In this document: positions 18,701-26,216 of the stretch, in pieces
How positions within the stretch are numbered: position 1 is the first letter of the stretch
How the letters are laid out: each line of letters opens with the position of its first letter
Assembly: GCF_003194625.1 (NCBI RefSeq)
Contig: NZ_QHKX01000002.1
Span: 620,001-684,000, forward strand
Source: Nocardioides solisilvae
Lineage (GTDB): Bacteria > Actinomycetota > Actinomycetes > Propionibacteriales > Nocardioidaceae
DNA length: 64,000 nucleotides
Direction of reading: 5' to 3'
The notes under the pieces: model-generated
Database searches by the model: none
What the model was told of the DNA's origin: nothing
The model's input: the letters and a program-made list of their open reading frames with translations, nothing else
Position numbers and translations under genes: made by a program

Positions 18701-18854
18701 TGCCGTCCAGGACGTGCGGGGTGCGCGACGCCGCGACCTCGCCGACGAGCTGGCCGCCCGGCTGGACGACCCCCGTCGCGGGGAGCTGACCGCCCAGGGC
18801 GGCGGTGCTGACGACCGCCACCAGCGCCAGCGCGCGCTTGAACCTGCTGCTCAT
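15786..18854 (-). CDS. Secreted beta-propeller protein with two PKD domains
   Basis: About 1022 residues from the ATG at 18854; another ATG lies at 18869. A signal peptide (about 1-30) is followed by about 600 residues of propeller-like repeats with phrases such as LGGDFSKARNDG, YVGGKFSSIGGKARKN, WVAGQFTHVQGH and YIGGHFRWLNN. PKD domain 1 is at about 650-730 and PKD domain 2 at about 735-808; both carry YAWDFGDG. A beta-rich C-terminal domain of about 210 residues ends with an Ala/Thr/Val-rich sheet. No catalytic motif was recognised and there is no LPXTG or membrane anchor, so it is probably secreted and surface-associated through binding. It heads the operon with the LamG lipoprotein and the LuxR gene, divergent from the ligase-Wzz gene. 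Confidence 0.85.
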   Translation of the reverse strand: MSSRFKRALALVAVVSTAALGGQLPATGVVQPGGQLVGEVAASRTPHVLDGMVYSAVETAGRVVLGGDFSKARNDGTSTELPRNNLLAFDPVTGAISTTFLPQPNGVVRVVLPAADGESVYVGGKFSSIGGKARKNLALVRVSDGAVLPFDAGNISGQVRDLRLAGGRLWVAGQFTHVQGHDQAALATVDPRSGAFLPHMRRKIAGIHNSGTTNVLKIDVTPAGDRLVAVGNFDTLDGVVRHQLLQLDISGEEARETPFNTRFFTASCWSVFDTYMRDVDYSPDGSFFVVTTTGGYGGADAPCDSVSRFETYASGATVQPSWLTQTGGDTLYAVEVTDSVVYIGGHFRWLNNSFGNNRVAAGAVERQGVAAVDPDNGLPYTWNPGKDRGIGVFDFLVGSNGLWIASDTERIGDGQLKQRIARMPLDGVTFPAVRSAQLPNDVYTVGSTTTTARSLRGVTVGAARSVSGLTASSVKGAFMVNGWLYVAQSDGTFVRRTFDGTRFGPAERVNTSDLLATDTAWRDDMRYATGMFYDNGRIYFTRSGTNELRYRYFTPQSGVVGARRMVASGNVNGISFSGVRGMFLADGRLYWADSQGTLRSIAWAEKGPSGGPVANTATVVSGPNQDRVSWVARDMFLFQDAQGRGAAMEPQASFDVRCTSLTCDFDGTTSIAPGGDVASYAWDFGDGATATGPRPSRTYASNGRRTVRLTVTDDRGQTSTTTREVSVTRVNQAPTASFTASCQGTTCAFDASASDDSDGPLASYAWDFGDGTTGTGVRATKTYPAEGTRRVTLTVTDGDGVRASTSQDVAATLARVVFGAAASSNSNAAAHRVTLPGGVAGGDLLVLHLGLNSEVAISDPAGWTRLADVANGGVAGRSWWRYAADGDAGTNVRVDLGATAKGDLSVAAYRGTGGLRAYVADHAAKVHTSRSTSFRSPLVTVPQDGGWLGTYWALKSPDEASWATLAGQTARSTSSGIGSGRITATVSDSAGSVSPGPAGDLVGTTTVEVPRAIVFSTAIGLR

Positions 18855-18968
18855 CGACCGTCCCACCATTTCCTCGAACACCTGCGCCAGGACGCCACGA
18901 CACCGAGGTCGCGACGCGGCCGCCGCGACAGGAGGTCGCGGCGCCACGGGCCGGTCCCGAGTCGGCCA

Positions 18969-18984
18969 CCAAGGGGAATCTTGG
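18969..18984. promoter_or_regulatory. Inverted repeat in divergent intergenic region
   Basis: CCAAG-GGGAAT-CTTGG, perfect 5-bp arms with a 6-bp spacer, flanked by GGCC on both sides. It lies in the 211-bp region between the divergent PKD protein (start 18854) and ligase-Wzz gene (start 19066). It has the same 5-6-5 geometry as the shared 16-bp motif of the locus but a different sequence. A weaker match to that shared motif lies at 19024-19039 (minus strand), with the right half AATTGAGG conserved. Confidence 0.45.
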
Positions 18985-19065
18985 CCAAGGAACTGCCCCG
19001 GAAACGGTTCGAGGGCATGATTTCCCCTCAATTGATGACGATCCCCGGAGGGGCCCCGACTTCTG

Positions 19066-21318
19066 ATGGACCGCATGACGCAGGTGCTCGGTGAGGCGCC
19101 CCCGGGGACGCCTCTCCCGGGCCCTGCGACGACCGCTCCCGAGCCCGACCGCAGGCCCGTCCGGGTGGGCCCTGCGCCGCGCGCGGCGGAGGGGCGGCGG
19201 CCGTGGTGGCGCCGGCTCGGGGCGGGCTGGCCGCTCGCGGCGATGCTCCTCGGCTGGCCGGTCTGGTGGCTCCTCGGCCTGGCCGAGACGGTCCCCCTGC
19301 TGGTCGCCCTGGTGATGGCGGTCCAGCTGCTGCGCCAGCCCGTCGTCCACCTCCCCCGCGGCTTCGGGTGGTGGGCGCTCTTCCTGGTCTGGGTGGTGCT
19401 CGGCGCCGCCATGCTCTGGGTCGACGCCCCCGGGGCCGTCCCCGGCGGCGGCGGGCCCGGCCGGCTCGCGGTCTTCGGCTTCAAGCTCTCCTGGTACGTC
19501 GCCTGCACGGTCGCGCTGGTCTGGATCTGCACGATGCCCCGCAAGGCGGTCCCCGACCGGCTCGTGCACGGCTCGGTGGCGTGGATGTTCCTCGTCAGCA
19601 CGGTCGGCGGGCTGCTGGCGCTCGCCGTCCCCACGCTCGAGCTGGTGACCCCGTTCGAGAGGGTGCTGCCGCCCCAGGTCGCCGGCAACACGTTCGTCCA
19701 GTCGCTGGTCCACCTGCAGGTCGCCGACGTGCAGACGGTGCTGGGGACCGAGGGCACCCGCCCCAAGGCGCCGTTCGCCTACACCAACACCTGGGGCAGC
19801 GTCATGGCGATGTCGCTGGTCTTCGTCGGCGGCTGGCTGGCCCGGGCCCGCGGCCGTTCCCGGGTCTGCTGGTCACTCGTGGCCCTGGTCGCCGTCGCGG
19901 CCGCACTCCCCCCGGTGCTCTACTCGCTCAACCGGGGCCTGTGGGGCGCCCTGGCCCTGGGCGGCGTGGGCCTGGCGGTGCTGGCCGCGGCGAAGGGGCG
20001 GCCCGCGCTCCTCGTCGCGTGCGGCGTGCTGGCGGGAATCGGCCTGCTCACGGTGCTCGCGACGCCGCTCGGCGAGCTGGTCACCGACCGGATGGACAAC
20101 CAGCACAGCAACGACCGGCGGGGCGGGCTGCTGACCCTCACCACCGAGTCGGTGTCGCAGGGCTCCCCCGTCCTGGGGTTCGGCGGCACCCGGGACGTGC
20201 AGGGCAGCTTCGCCTCCATCACCGGCGGATCGACACCCGACTGCCCCGGGTGCGGGGTCCCCCCGCTGGGCACCCAGGGCCTGCTGTGGATGGTGCTCTT
20301 CTCCCAGGGCTGGCCGGGACTGGCCTTCTTCCTCCTCTTCGTCCTGCTGGCCCTGGTGCGGGCGTGGCGCTGCCGGACGGTCAACGAGGCGGTGTGCACC
20401 TTCGCCATCGCCTTCTTCCTGCTCCAGCTGCCCGTCTACGACACCCTCGGGCTCCCCCTCATGGTGCTGATGCTCGCCATCGGGCTCGTCGCGCGGGAGC
20501 GGCGCGAGACCGAGGGCAGCGGGCCGCCGCGCCTGCTCACCACGCTGCCGCGGCTCGTCGCCGAGGTGCGGCGCGGGCTGCCGGTCCTGGTCGCCACCTC
20601 GGCGGCCGGCGCCGTCGTGGGGCTGGTCCTGGCCCTCCTCGCCCCCGCCCCCGACCACGTCGCGCGGGTCTTCCTGGCGATCACCCCGGCGCCGGTCTAC
20701 CTCGAGACCGAGGTGGACACCGCCGAGGAGGTCGACGCCCTGCGGCGACCTCCGCAGGAGATCACGGTCGACACCGAGGCCGCCCTGCTGATGTCGGAGA
20801 CGACGCTGGAGGCCGCGGCCCGCTCGGTCGACTCCACGCCCCGGCAGCTGCGGGCCGGGCTCGGGGTCACCGGCCAGCCCAACTCGAGCGTCCTGGTGAT
20901 GCACGTGCGCTGGCCCGACCCCGACGAGATCCCGGGACTGGCGACCGCGGTGAGCAGCTCCTACCTGGAGACCCGCGAGGAGTACCTGGAGCAGCGGCGC
21001 GAGGACGTGGTCGCCCAGCTGCGCGAGGAGCTGCGCGAGCTGCAGGGCACCTCGGCCCCGATCGCCGAGCGGGAGGCGCTCACCGACGCGATCACGCAGC
21101 TGGAGACCGACCGCCGCGCCGTGGGCGAGGTGGTGCGGACCGTCGACCCGGAGCCCGGACGGCGCGACTACGAGCTGCTCACCGTCTCCTCGGCCGCCGT
21201 CGGCCTGCTCGTGGGTGTCATCCTTGTCACCCTGGTGCCGCCCCGCCCCCGCGGACCGGCGCGTCCGGGCGAGCGCCCGGGCAGCCGGACGACCCTCGCG
21301 AGGAGACGACGTGACTGA
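19066..21318 (+). CDS. O-antigen-ligase-like polymerase fused to Wzz-type chain-length domain
   Basis: Protein of 750 residues. A proline-rich cytoplasmic N-terminus (about 1-45) is followed by about a dozen membrane segments (about 50-480) in the Wzy/WaaL/O-antigen ligase pattern. A large loop contains KAPFAYTNTWGS and NRGLWGAL before DRRGGLLTLTTESV and VLGFGGTRDVQG. At about 515-735 there is a Wzz-like module: a membrane helix, a periplasmic segment with VYLETEVDTAEEVDALR, a coiled coil (YLEQRREDVVAQLREELRELQG) and a final membrane helix. This puts polymerisation/ligation and chain-length control in one chain. It overlaps the GT2 gene by 8 bp, so the two are one operon. Confidence 0.82.
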   Translation: MDRMTQVLGEAPPGTPLPGPATTAPEPDRRPVRVGPAPRAAEGRRPWWRRLGAGWPLAAMLLGWPVWWLLGLAETVPLLVALVMAVQLLRQPVVHLPRGFGWWALFLVWVVLGAAMLWVDAPGAVPGGGGPGRLAVFGFKLSWYVACTVALVWICTMPRKAVPDRLVHGSVAWMFLVSTVGGLLALAVPTLELVTPFERVLPPQVAGNTFVQSLVHLQVADVQTVLGTEGTRPKAPFAYTNTWGSVMAMSLVFVGGWLARARGRSRVCWSLVALVAVAAALPPVLYSLNRGLWGALALGGVGLAVLAAAKGRPALLVACGVLAGIGLLTVLATPLGELVTDRMDNQHSNDRRGGLLTLTTESVSQGSPVLGFGGTRDVQGSFASITGGSTPDCPGCGVPPLGTQGLLWMVLFSQGWPGLAFFLLFVLLALVRAWRCRTVNEAVCTFAIAFFLLQLPVYDTLGLPLMVLMLAIGLVARERRETEGSGPPRLLTTLPRLVAEVRRGLPVLVATSAAGAVVGLVLALLAPAPDHVARVFLAITPAPVYLETEVDTAEEVDALRRPPQEITVDTEAALLMSETTLEAAARSVDSTPRQLRAGLGVTGQPNSSVLVMHVRWPDPDEIPGLATAVSSSYLETREEYLEQRREDVVAQLREELRELQGTSAPIAEREALTDAITQLETDRRAVGEVVRTVDPEPGRRDYELLTVSSAAVGLLVGVILVTLVPPRPRGPARPGERPGSRTTLARRRRD

Positions 21319-22222
21319 CGCGTGGCCCGACGTCGACGTGGTGATCGCCACCCGTCACCGGCCCGAGCTGCTGGCGCGCGCCCTGCGGGCGATCGTGGCG
21401 CAGGAGCACCCCGGCGTGGTGCGCACGTGGGTGGTCTTCGACCAGAGCGACGTCGACCCGACGCTCGCCTCCGACGACCCCCTCCGCCCGGTGCACCCGG
21501 TGGTCAACACCCGGACGCCGGGGCTGGCGGGGGCGCGCAACACCGGGGTCCTCCTCGGCTCGGCGCCGCTCGTGGCGTTCTGCGACGACGACGACACCTG
21601 GCTCCCGGGCAAGCTGGCGGCGCAGGTCGCCGAGCTCGCCCGCACCGGCGCCCCGACCTCGGTGACCGGGATCGTCGTCGCGTACGGCGAGACCCGCACG
21701 CCGCGTGTCGCGACCCGGGGCGAGCTCACCCTGGCCGGCCTCGTGCGGCACCGCGTGATGTCGGCCCACCCCTCCACCGTGGTCGTCACCCGCGAGGCTC
21801 TCGTCGGCGGGATCGGGCTCGTGGACGAGGAGATCCCCGGCAGCCACGGCGAGGACTACGACTGGATCATCCGGGCGGCCAGGCACGGTTCTTTCGCCGT
21901 GGTCGAGCAGCCCCTGGTCGAGGTCACCTGGGGGCAGTCGATGTTCTCCCAGCGCTGGCCCACGATCGTCGCGGCGACCGACTACTGGCTCGCCAAGCAC
22001 CCCGAGTTCCACGCCGACCGTCCCGCCCTGGCGCGGCTGCTCGGCCAGCGCGCCTTCGCCCTGGCGGCGATGCGCGCCCCGGGCACCTGGCGGGCCATCG
22101 GCCGGACCGTGCGCGCCCGCCCCGCGGAGCGTCGTACGGTCCTGGCGGCCGCGGTCGCCCTCCGGCTCGTCCCGGCCGCGCGGCTGATGGACCTGGCCCA
22201 CCGCCGCGGCCGCGGCATCTGA
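21311..22222 (+). CDS. Family 2 glycosyltransferase
   Basis: Protein of 303 residues from the GTG at 21311, which is preceded by AGGAGA and overlaps the upstream gene by 8 bp. GT-A fold: VDVVIATRHRPELLARAL at the N-terminus, GLAGARNTGVLLG, and the metal-binding acidic run FCDDDDTW in the DXD position. The acceptor-side motif GEDYDWIIRAARHG is near residue 180. Inverting transferase using a nucleotide-sugar, probably adding one sugar of the repeat unit. The sugar cannot be told from sequence. Confidence 0.88.
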   Translation: MTDAWPDVDVVIATRHRPELLARALRAIVAQEHPGVVRTWVVFDQSDVDPTLASDDPLRPVHPVVNTRTPGLAGARNTGVLLGSAPLVAFCDDDDTWLPGKLAAQVAELARTGAPTSVTGIVVAYGETRTPRVATRGELTLAGLVRHRVMSAHPSTVVVTREALVGGIGLVDEEIPGSHGEDYDWIIRAARHGSFAVVEQPLVEVTWGQSMFSQRWPTIVAATDYWLAKHPEFHADRPALARLLGQRAFALAAMRAPGTWRAIGRTVRARPAERRTVLAAAVALRLVPAARLMDLAHRRGRGI

Positions 22223-22325
22223 GCGACGCCCGGGGCGCGGGCACCGGGACGGTCGACCCCGACAGGGTCCCTCGTCGGAGGCGCAGGGGGACCCGACCGG
22301 GTGGCCCTGAACCACCCAAGGTACT

Positions 22326-22341
22326 TACCCTAAATGGGGGA
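22326..22341 (+). promoter_or_regulatory. Shared 16-bp motif, site B1 (TACCCTAAATGGGGGA)
   Basis: First of two tandem copies in the 257-bp gap upstream of the GH26-like gene. It matches consensus TRCCNNAAWTGRGGNA at every fixed position. Site B2 starts 33 bp further on, about three helical turns, so two regulator dimers could bind on one face. This stretch is clearly more AT-rich than its surroundings. Confidence 0.65.
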
Positions 22342-22358
22342 TAGAAGCCGGACAGGCC

Positions 22359-22374
22359 TACCGAAATTGGGGTA
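22359..22374 (+). promoter_or_regulatory. Shared 16-bp motif, site B2 (TACCGAAATTGGGGTA)
   Basis: Second copy upstream of the GH26-like gene, 106 bp before its GTG. The 4-bp arms TACC and GGTA are perfect around an AT-rich core. It matches sites B1, 29282-29297 and 30160-30175. Confidence 0.68.
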
Positions 22375-22479
22375 CGTTCGCTGTGTTGGTTGAGGGGTCC
22401 CTCCTCTCGGTCCACCGCACTCCTTCCGCGAACCGCTCCGTCCGGCTCCTCTCGCCGGGCCCCACGAAGGCACAGTCCC

Positions 22480-24033
22480 GTGACCCACTCTCGCCACGCG
22501 CTGAAGCGCGCCCTCCTGCCGATCCTGGCGACCGTCATGACCGCCGGTCCCCTGCTCGCACTCCCCTCCTCCTCCGCCGCCCCGGGTGCCGCCACCGCCG
22601 CCCACCGGGCCGCGTCGAAGCCCGCGCGCACGCTCTTCAACGAGACCTTCGAGTACGGCACCCGCGGGTGGGAGACCAGCTCGCGGGCGCAGCTGACCAC
22701 CGTCGCCGACGGCCGCCGCTCGCGGCGGGCCGCCCGGCTGCAGGCGCGGACCCCCGGCCTCGTGGTCGCCGCCTCGACCGCCCACGCCCGCGACCTCGAG
22801 GGCAGCCGGCACGCCGTGACGGCCTGGCTGCGCTCCCCCGGGGGCCGGGTGACCGCGCGGCTCGTCGTCCGCGAGGTCGAGCCCGCCACCGGCGAGGTGC
22901 TGGCGACGCGGCGCGACAAGGTCCGCGTCGGCCGGGCCTGGGCACCGGCCCGCGTGAAGGTGACCCGGACCTCCGGCTCGTCGGTGGTGCGCGTCGAGGT
23001 GCGGACGCACCAGTCGCGCAAGGACCGGGTGCTGCTGGACGATGTGCAGGTGCTGCGGATCAAGAGGGCCCTGAAGCAGGGGAAGAAGAAGCGTCCGACC
23101 GCGACCCCCACGCCGACCCCCACGCCCACCGCGACCCCCACGGCCAGTCCGCTGGACGTCGCCGGCACCCTGAGCAACGGCTGCACCTACAGCAGCCGCG
23201 GCATCCCCTCCTGCGGCGCCTACGTGGGCTCCGCCTACGGCGCGAACTCCGACGTCGCCCCGATGGAGGCGGCGACGGGCCAGCGTCTCGGCATCCGCCG
23301 GACCTACTACCAGGGCCACCAGGTCGACAGCGCCGTGCGTCGCGCCCAGGAGGACATCGCCGCCGGCCGGCTCCCGTGGATCAGCTTCAAGCTGCCGCTG
23401 AGCTGGGAGGAGATGGCGGCGGGCAAGGGCGACGCGTGGGCCCTCGACCTCGCCAACAAGCTCAAGACGGTCGGCGGCCCGGTCTGGGTGGCCTTCCACC
23501 ACGAGCCCGAGAAGGACGGCGACATCAAGGCGTGGACCGCGATGCAGGAGCGGCTCGGCCCGATCGTCCGGCACGCCGCCGCCAACGTCGCCTTCACCGT
23601 GATCACCACCGGCTGGAACCAGCTCTACGGCCCGGCCGAGTACCGCCTGGAGAGCCTGTGGCCCAGGACCACCGTCGACGTGGCCGGCTTCGACGTCTAC
23701 AACTGGCACATGACCAAGCGGTCCAACGGCACCCTGGTGACCAAGACCGAGGACATGCGCACGACGTACTTCGACAAGTTCGCCGCCTGGGCGAAGGCCA
23801 ACAACACCACCTGGGCGCTGGCCGAGACCGGCCTGACCGACGAGGCGCACGCCGCCGACCCGGCCTGGATCGAGCGGACCTACCAGCAGCTCGTCGAGAC
23901 CGGCGGCCTGGCGATGACCTACTTCAACACCGAGCTCAACAGCTACGGCAACTCCTACCCGATCACCACCCCGCAGAAGTACGCGGGCTTCGCGGCGGCG
24001 CAGCGCAACGCGCCGCTCCTCCCCCGCCCCTGA
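22480..24033 (+). CDS. Secreted GH26-like glycoside hydrolase with N-terminal carbohydrate-binding region
   Basis: Protein of 517 residues from the GTG at 22480. Signal peptide at about 1-30. A beta-rich module follows at about 40-195 (FNETFEYGTRGWETS to LLDDVQVL), typical of a carbohydrate-binding domain. A Lys stretch and a Thr-Pro linker ([15 protein letters not shown]) sit at about 205-222. A TIM-barrel-like domain fills about 230-517. Candidate catalytic acids are the Glu in WVAFHHEPEKDG (acid/base) and the Glu in WALAETGL (nucleophile), spaced as in GH26 endo-mannanases/beta-glycanases. It probably trims or releases the locus polysaccharide at the surface. GH26 assignment is by eye. Confidence 0.8.
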   Translation: MTHSRHALKRALLPILATVMTAGPLLALPSSSAAPGAATAAHRAASKPARTLFNETFEYGTRGWETSSRAQLTTVADGRRSRRAARLQARTPGLVVAASTAHARDLEGSRHAVTAWLRSPGGRVTARLVVREVEPATGEVLATRRDKVRVGRAWAPARVKVTRTSGSSVVRVEVRTHQSRKDRVLLDDVQVLRIKRALKQGKKKRPTATPTPTPTPTATPTASPLDVAGTLSNGCTYSSRGIPSCGAYVGSAYGANSDVAPMEAATGQRLGIRRTYYQGHQVDSAVRRAQEDIAAGRLPWISFKLPLSWEEMAAGKGDAWALDLANKLKTVGGPVWVAFHHEPEKDGDIKAWTAMQERLGPIVRHAAANVAFTVITTGWNQLYGPAEYRLESLWPRTTVDVAGFDVYNWHMTKRSNGTLVTKTEDMRTTYFDKFAAWAKANNTTWALAETGLTDEAHAADPAWIERTYQQLVETGGLAMTYFNTELNSYGNSYPITTPQKYAGFAAAQRNAPLLPRP

Positions 24034-24122
24034 TCGCCCGCCCCTGATCGCCCGGCCCTGATCGCCCGCCCCTGATCCCCTGCGGGCCCGCGGGAGGTCC
24101 CGATCCCCTGCGGGCCCGCGGG
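24031..24122. repeat. 14-bp and 21-bp tandem repeats after the hydrolase stop
   Basis: Three 14-bp units TGATCGCCCGSCCC start at 24031 (overlapping the TGA stop), 24045 and 24059. Then a 21-bp unit occurs twice, at 24074-24094 and 24102-24122, each containing the palindrome GCGGGCCCGC. The palindromes could act as weak terminators between the hydrolase and the APH-like gene. Confidence 0.75.
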
Positions 24123-24142
24123 CCGTGCGCCAGACTCCTCCC

Positions 24143-25339
24143 GTGACCGCACCGCCCTCCGCCGACGTCCTCGACCTGCTGCGTGCCACCGTGCTGCGGC
24201 TCTGGCCCGGGGCGTCGGCGGAGGTCGTGCGCGCACGGCGTCCCGACCCGACCGCCGAGGCCGAGCTCCTGCTGCTGCCGCACGCGCGTTCGCCGCGCCT
24301 GCTGCTCCCCGTCCTGCCCGCCGCGGCGGCCGGCTCCGTGCGGCGCTGGAGCGCGACCGCCGGGCCGGCCGAGGTGGGGGCGCGGGCCCTGGCCTCGGCC
24401 GTGCTGCAGGCCGGCGGCACCCGGCTGCTCGCCGACCGGCTGCGCGTGCACCGCGCCCCCGCGGCCCGCGACGCCGACGAGTCCCTGGCCGCCGCCCTCG
24501 CCCGCTGGCTCGACGTCCCGGCCACCGCCTTCAGCCTCGGGGTGGGCCCCGCCCGGGTGAACCGCAAGCCGGTGCTCCAGCTCTTCGACCCGCGCGGGCG
24601 CACCCTGGGCTTCGCCAAGCTGGGCGACTCCCCCACCGCGGCCCGGCACGTCCGCGAGGAGACGGCGGCGCTGCGCGTCCTCGCCGGCGCCGACCTCACC
24701 ACGCTGCGGGCGCCGGCCCTGCTGCACGCCGGCACCTGGCGCGACGTCGACGTGCTGGTCCAGGAGGACCTGCGCGTCGGCCCCGTGGCGGCGCTCGCGC
24801 GTCGGCCCGGGCTGCTGGGGCGGGCGGCGGCCGAGCTGACGACGGCGTACGCCGAGGACGCCCGCCCGCTGACCGCCCTGCCGTGGTGGGCCGGGCTGCT
24901 CGACCGGGCCCGGACGGCGCCCGACCGGGCCACGACCGACCGGCTGGTCCGCGCGGCGGACCGCGTCGCCGCACGCTGGCCGGGGCCCCTGCCGGTCAGC
25001 GCCTGGCACGGCGACTGGACGCCGTGGAACATGGCGCCGGGACGCGGCCGGGACGGGGGGCCGGCCCTGCTCGTCTGGGACTGGGAGCGGTTCGAGACCG
25101 GGGTGCCCGCCGGGCTGGACGCCGTGCACTTCGCCGTCAACGCGGCCACCCGCCGGCTCGGCACCAGCGCGCGGGTCGTCCGCGAGGCGCTGGGTGGCGC
25201 GGGCGCCGTCGAGGCCGCCTACCTCGTCGCCGTGACCGCGCGCTACCTCGAGATGTCGGCGGCGCCCGGCGGGGCGCTCGTGGTGCCGCGCGCGCTCGCC
25301 ACGCTCGAGGCGCTGGAGTCGTTGCTCGCCGACCGCTGA
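24143..25339 (+). CDS. Aminoglycoside phosphotransferase (APH)-family kinase
   Basis: Protein of 398 residues from the GTG at 24143. The C-terminal half has the APH/choline-kinase fold: catalytic Brenner motif HGDWTPWNM at about 290-299 and the metal-binding LVWDWERF. The N-terminal region (1-120) is Ala/Leu/Arg-rich and not recognised. These kinases phosphorylate antibiotics, sugars, choline or protein. Its place between polysaccharide genes suggests a sugar or glycan-precursor substrate rather than resistance. Its 3' end overlaps the convergent sulfotransferase frame by 97 bp. Confidence 0.8.
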   Translation: MTAPPSADVLDLLRATVLRLWPGASAEVVRARRPDPTAEAELLLLPHARSPRLLLPVLPAAAAGSVRRWSATAGPAEVGARALASAVLQAGGTRLLADRLRVHRAPAARDADESLAAALARWLDVPATAFSLGVGPARVNRKPVLQLFDPRGRTLGFAKLGDSPTAARHVREETAALRVLAGADLTTLRAPALLHAGTWRDVDVLVQEDLRVGPVAALARRPGLLGRAAAELTTAYAEDARPLTALPWWAGLLDRARTAPDRATTDRLVRAADRVAARWPGPLPVSAWHGDWTPWNMAPGRGRDGGPALLVWDWERFETGVPAGLDAVHFAVNAATRRLGTSARVVREALGGAGAVEAAYLVAVTARYLEMSAAPGGALVVPRALATLEALESLLADR

Positions 25340-26216
25340 CGCCAGGCGGGCGGCCGGCCCAGGTAGGCCTCGAGCTGGGCGTCGGAGGACTCGAAGTGGC
25401 GCAGCAGCAGCTCGCGGCGCTGCTGCGGCAGCCGCGGGCCGCCGGGCCGGGCGTTCCAGCGCTCGACCCGCTCGGGCAGGTAGACGGGGATCCCCAGCCG
25501 TCGCTGCAGGTCGGCGAACTCGCGCGCCGGGTCGGCGAAGAAGGCGTCGGCGTCGACGACGTGCACCCGGTCGGCCCCCAGCGCGTCCACGAAGCGCCCG
25601 ACCTGCGCGCCGTACTCCCCGCGGGCGAGGTAGCCGTGGTGCCGGTGGGTGTAGCTGCGGTAGTCGGGGTCCGTCGCCAGCCGGTCCACCTCGCCCGCCA
25701 GCCGGTCCTGCTCCACGGCGAGCGCCTCCTCCAGGGAGAGCTCCTCGAACCCGCGGGCCAGCTCGTGGCGGTGCGCCGACATCGCGCGCTCGACCGGGTC
25801 GCGGACCAGGACCACCACGTGGGCGTCGGGGAGCTCGGCCGCGAGGCGCTCCGCCGCCAGCGGGTGGAAGAGGTAGTAGCCGCTGCTCTCGAACGCCATC
25901 GCGTCGGGACCGCCGAGCAGCCGCCCGGTGATCCGCAGCGGGAAGTGGGCCCGGTACCAGCGGCTGCCCCGCCCGTGGAAGTCGTCGAAGTAGCCGGTGC
26001 CCTTGACTGCGTCGGCCGCAGGAGCACCGGGTGCGACTCCAGCATCCGGAAGAGCGTGGTGGTGCCGCAGCGCTGGGCGCCGACCACCACCACCGAGGGG
26101 GTCATCCGCAGGTCGGCCGTGACCCAGCCCCAGGCGAGGACGAGCCCGCGCAACGCCCGGACCAGCGGCTCGGGGGCCCGGCGACGGAGGGCGGAGGTCA
26201 GCTTCCTGGGTCCCAC
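25243..26216 (-). pseudogene. Sulfotransferase, disrupted by a frameshift
   Basis: A PAPS-dependent sulfotransferase split over two frames. The start is GTG 26216 (VGPRKLTSALRRR) with Shine-Dalgarno AGGAAGGA. The first frame gives VVVGAQRCGTTTLF, the 5'-phosphosulfate loop, through about HPVLLRP. Near 26003-26018 the reading moves to another frame that continues KGTGYFDDFHGRGS and AFESSGYYLFHP. The 3'-phosphate motif VVLVRDPVERAMSAH and a C-terminus ending at 25243 follow. One added base at CCGACGCAG would restore an intact protein of about 324 residues. It may be a real mutation or a sequencing error. The last about 30 residues overlap the convergent APH gene and may be non-native. It would sulfate the exported glycan. 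Confidence 0.75.

Noticed and set aside
24031..24122. Possible attachment site or insertion-sequence end from the repeat cluster
   Set aside because: No tRNA, integrase or transposase nearby and no target duplication pattern; better explained as slippage repeats.
24143..25339. Antibiotic-resistance phosphotransferase
   Set aside because: APH-fold motifs are shared by many kinases; no resistance context and an unfamiliar N-terminal half, so only the fold is called.
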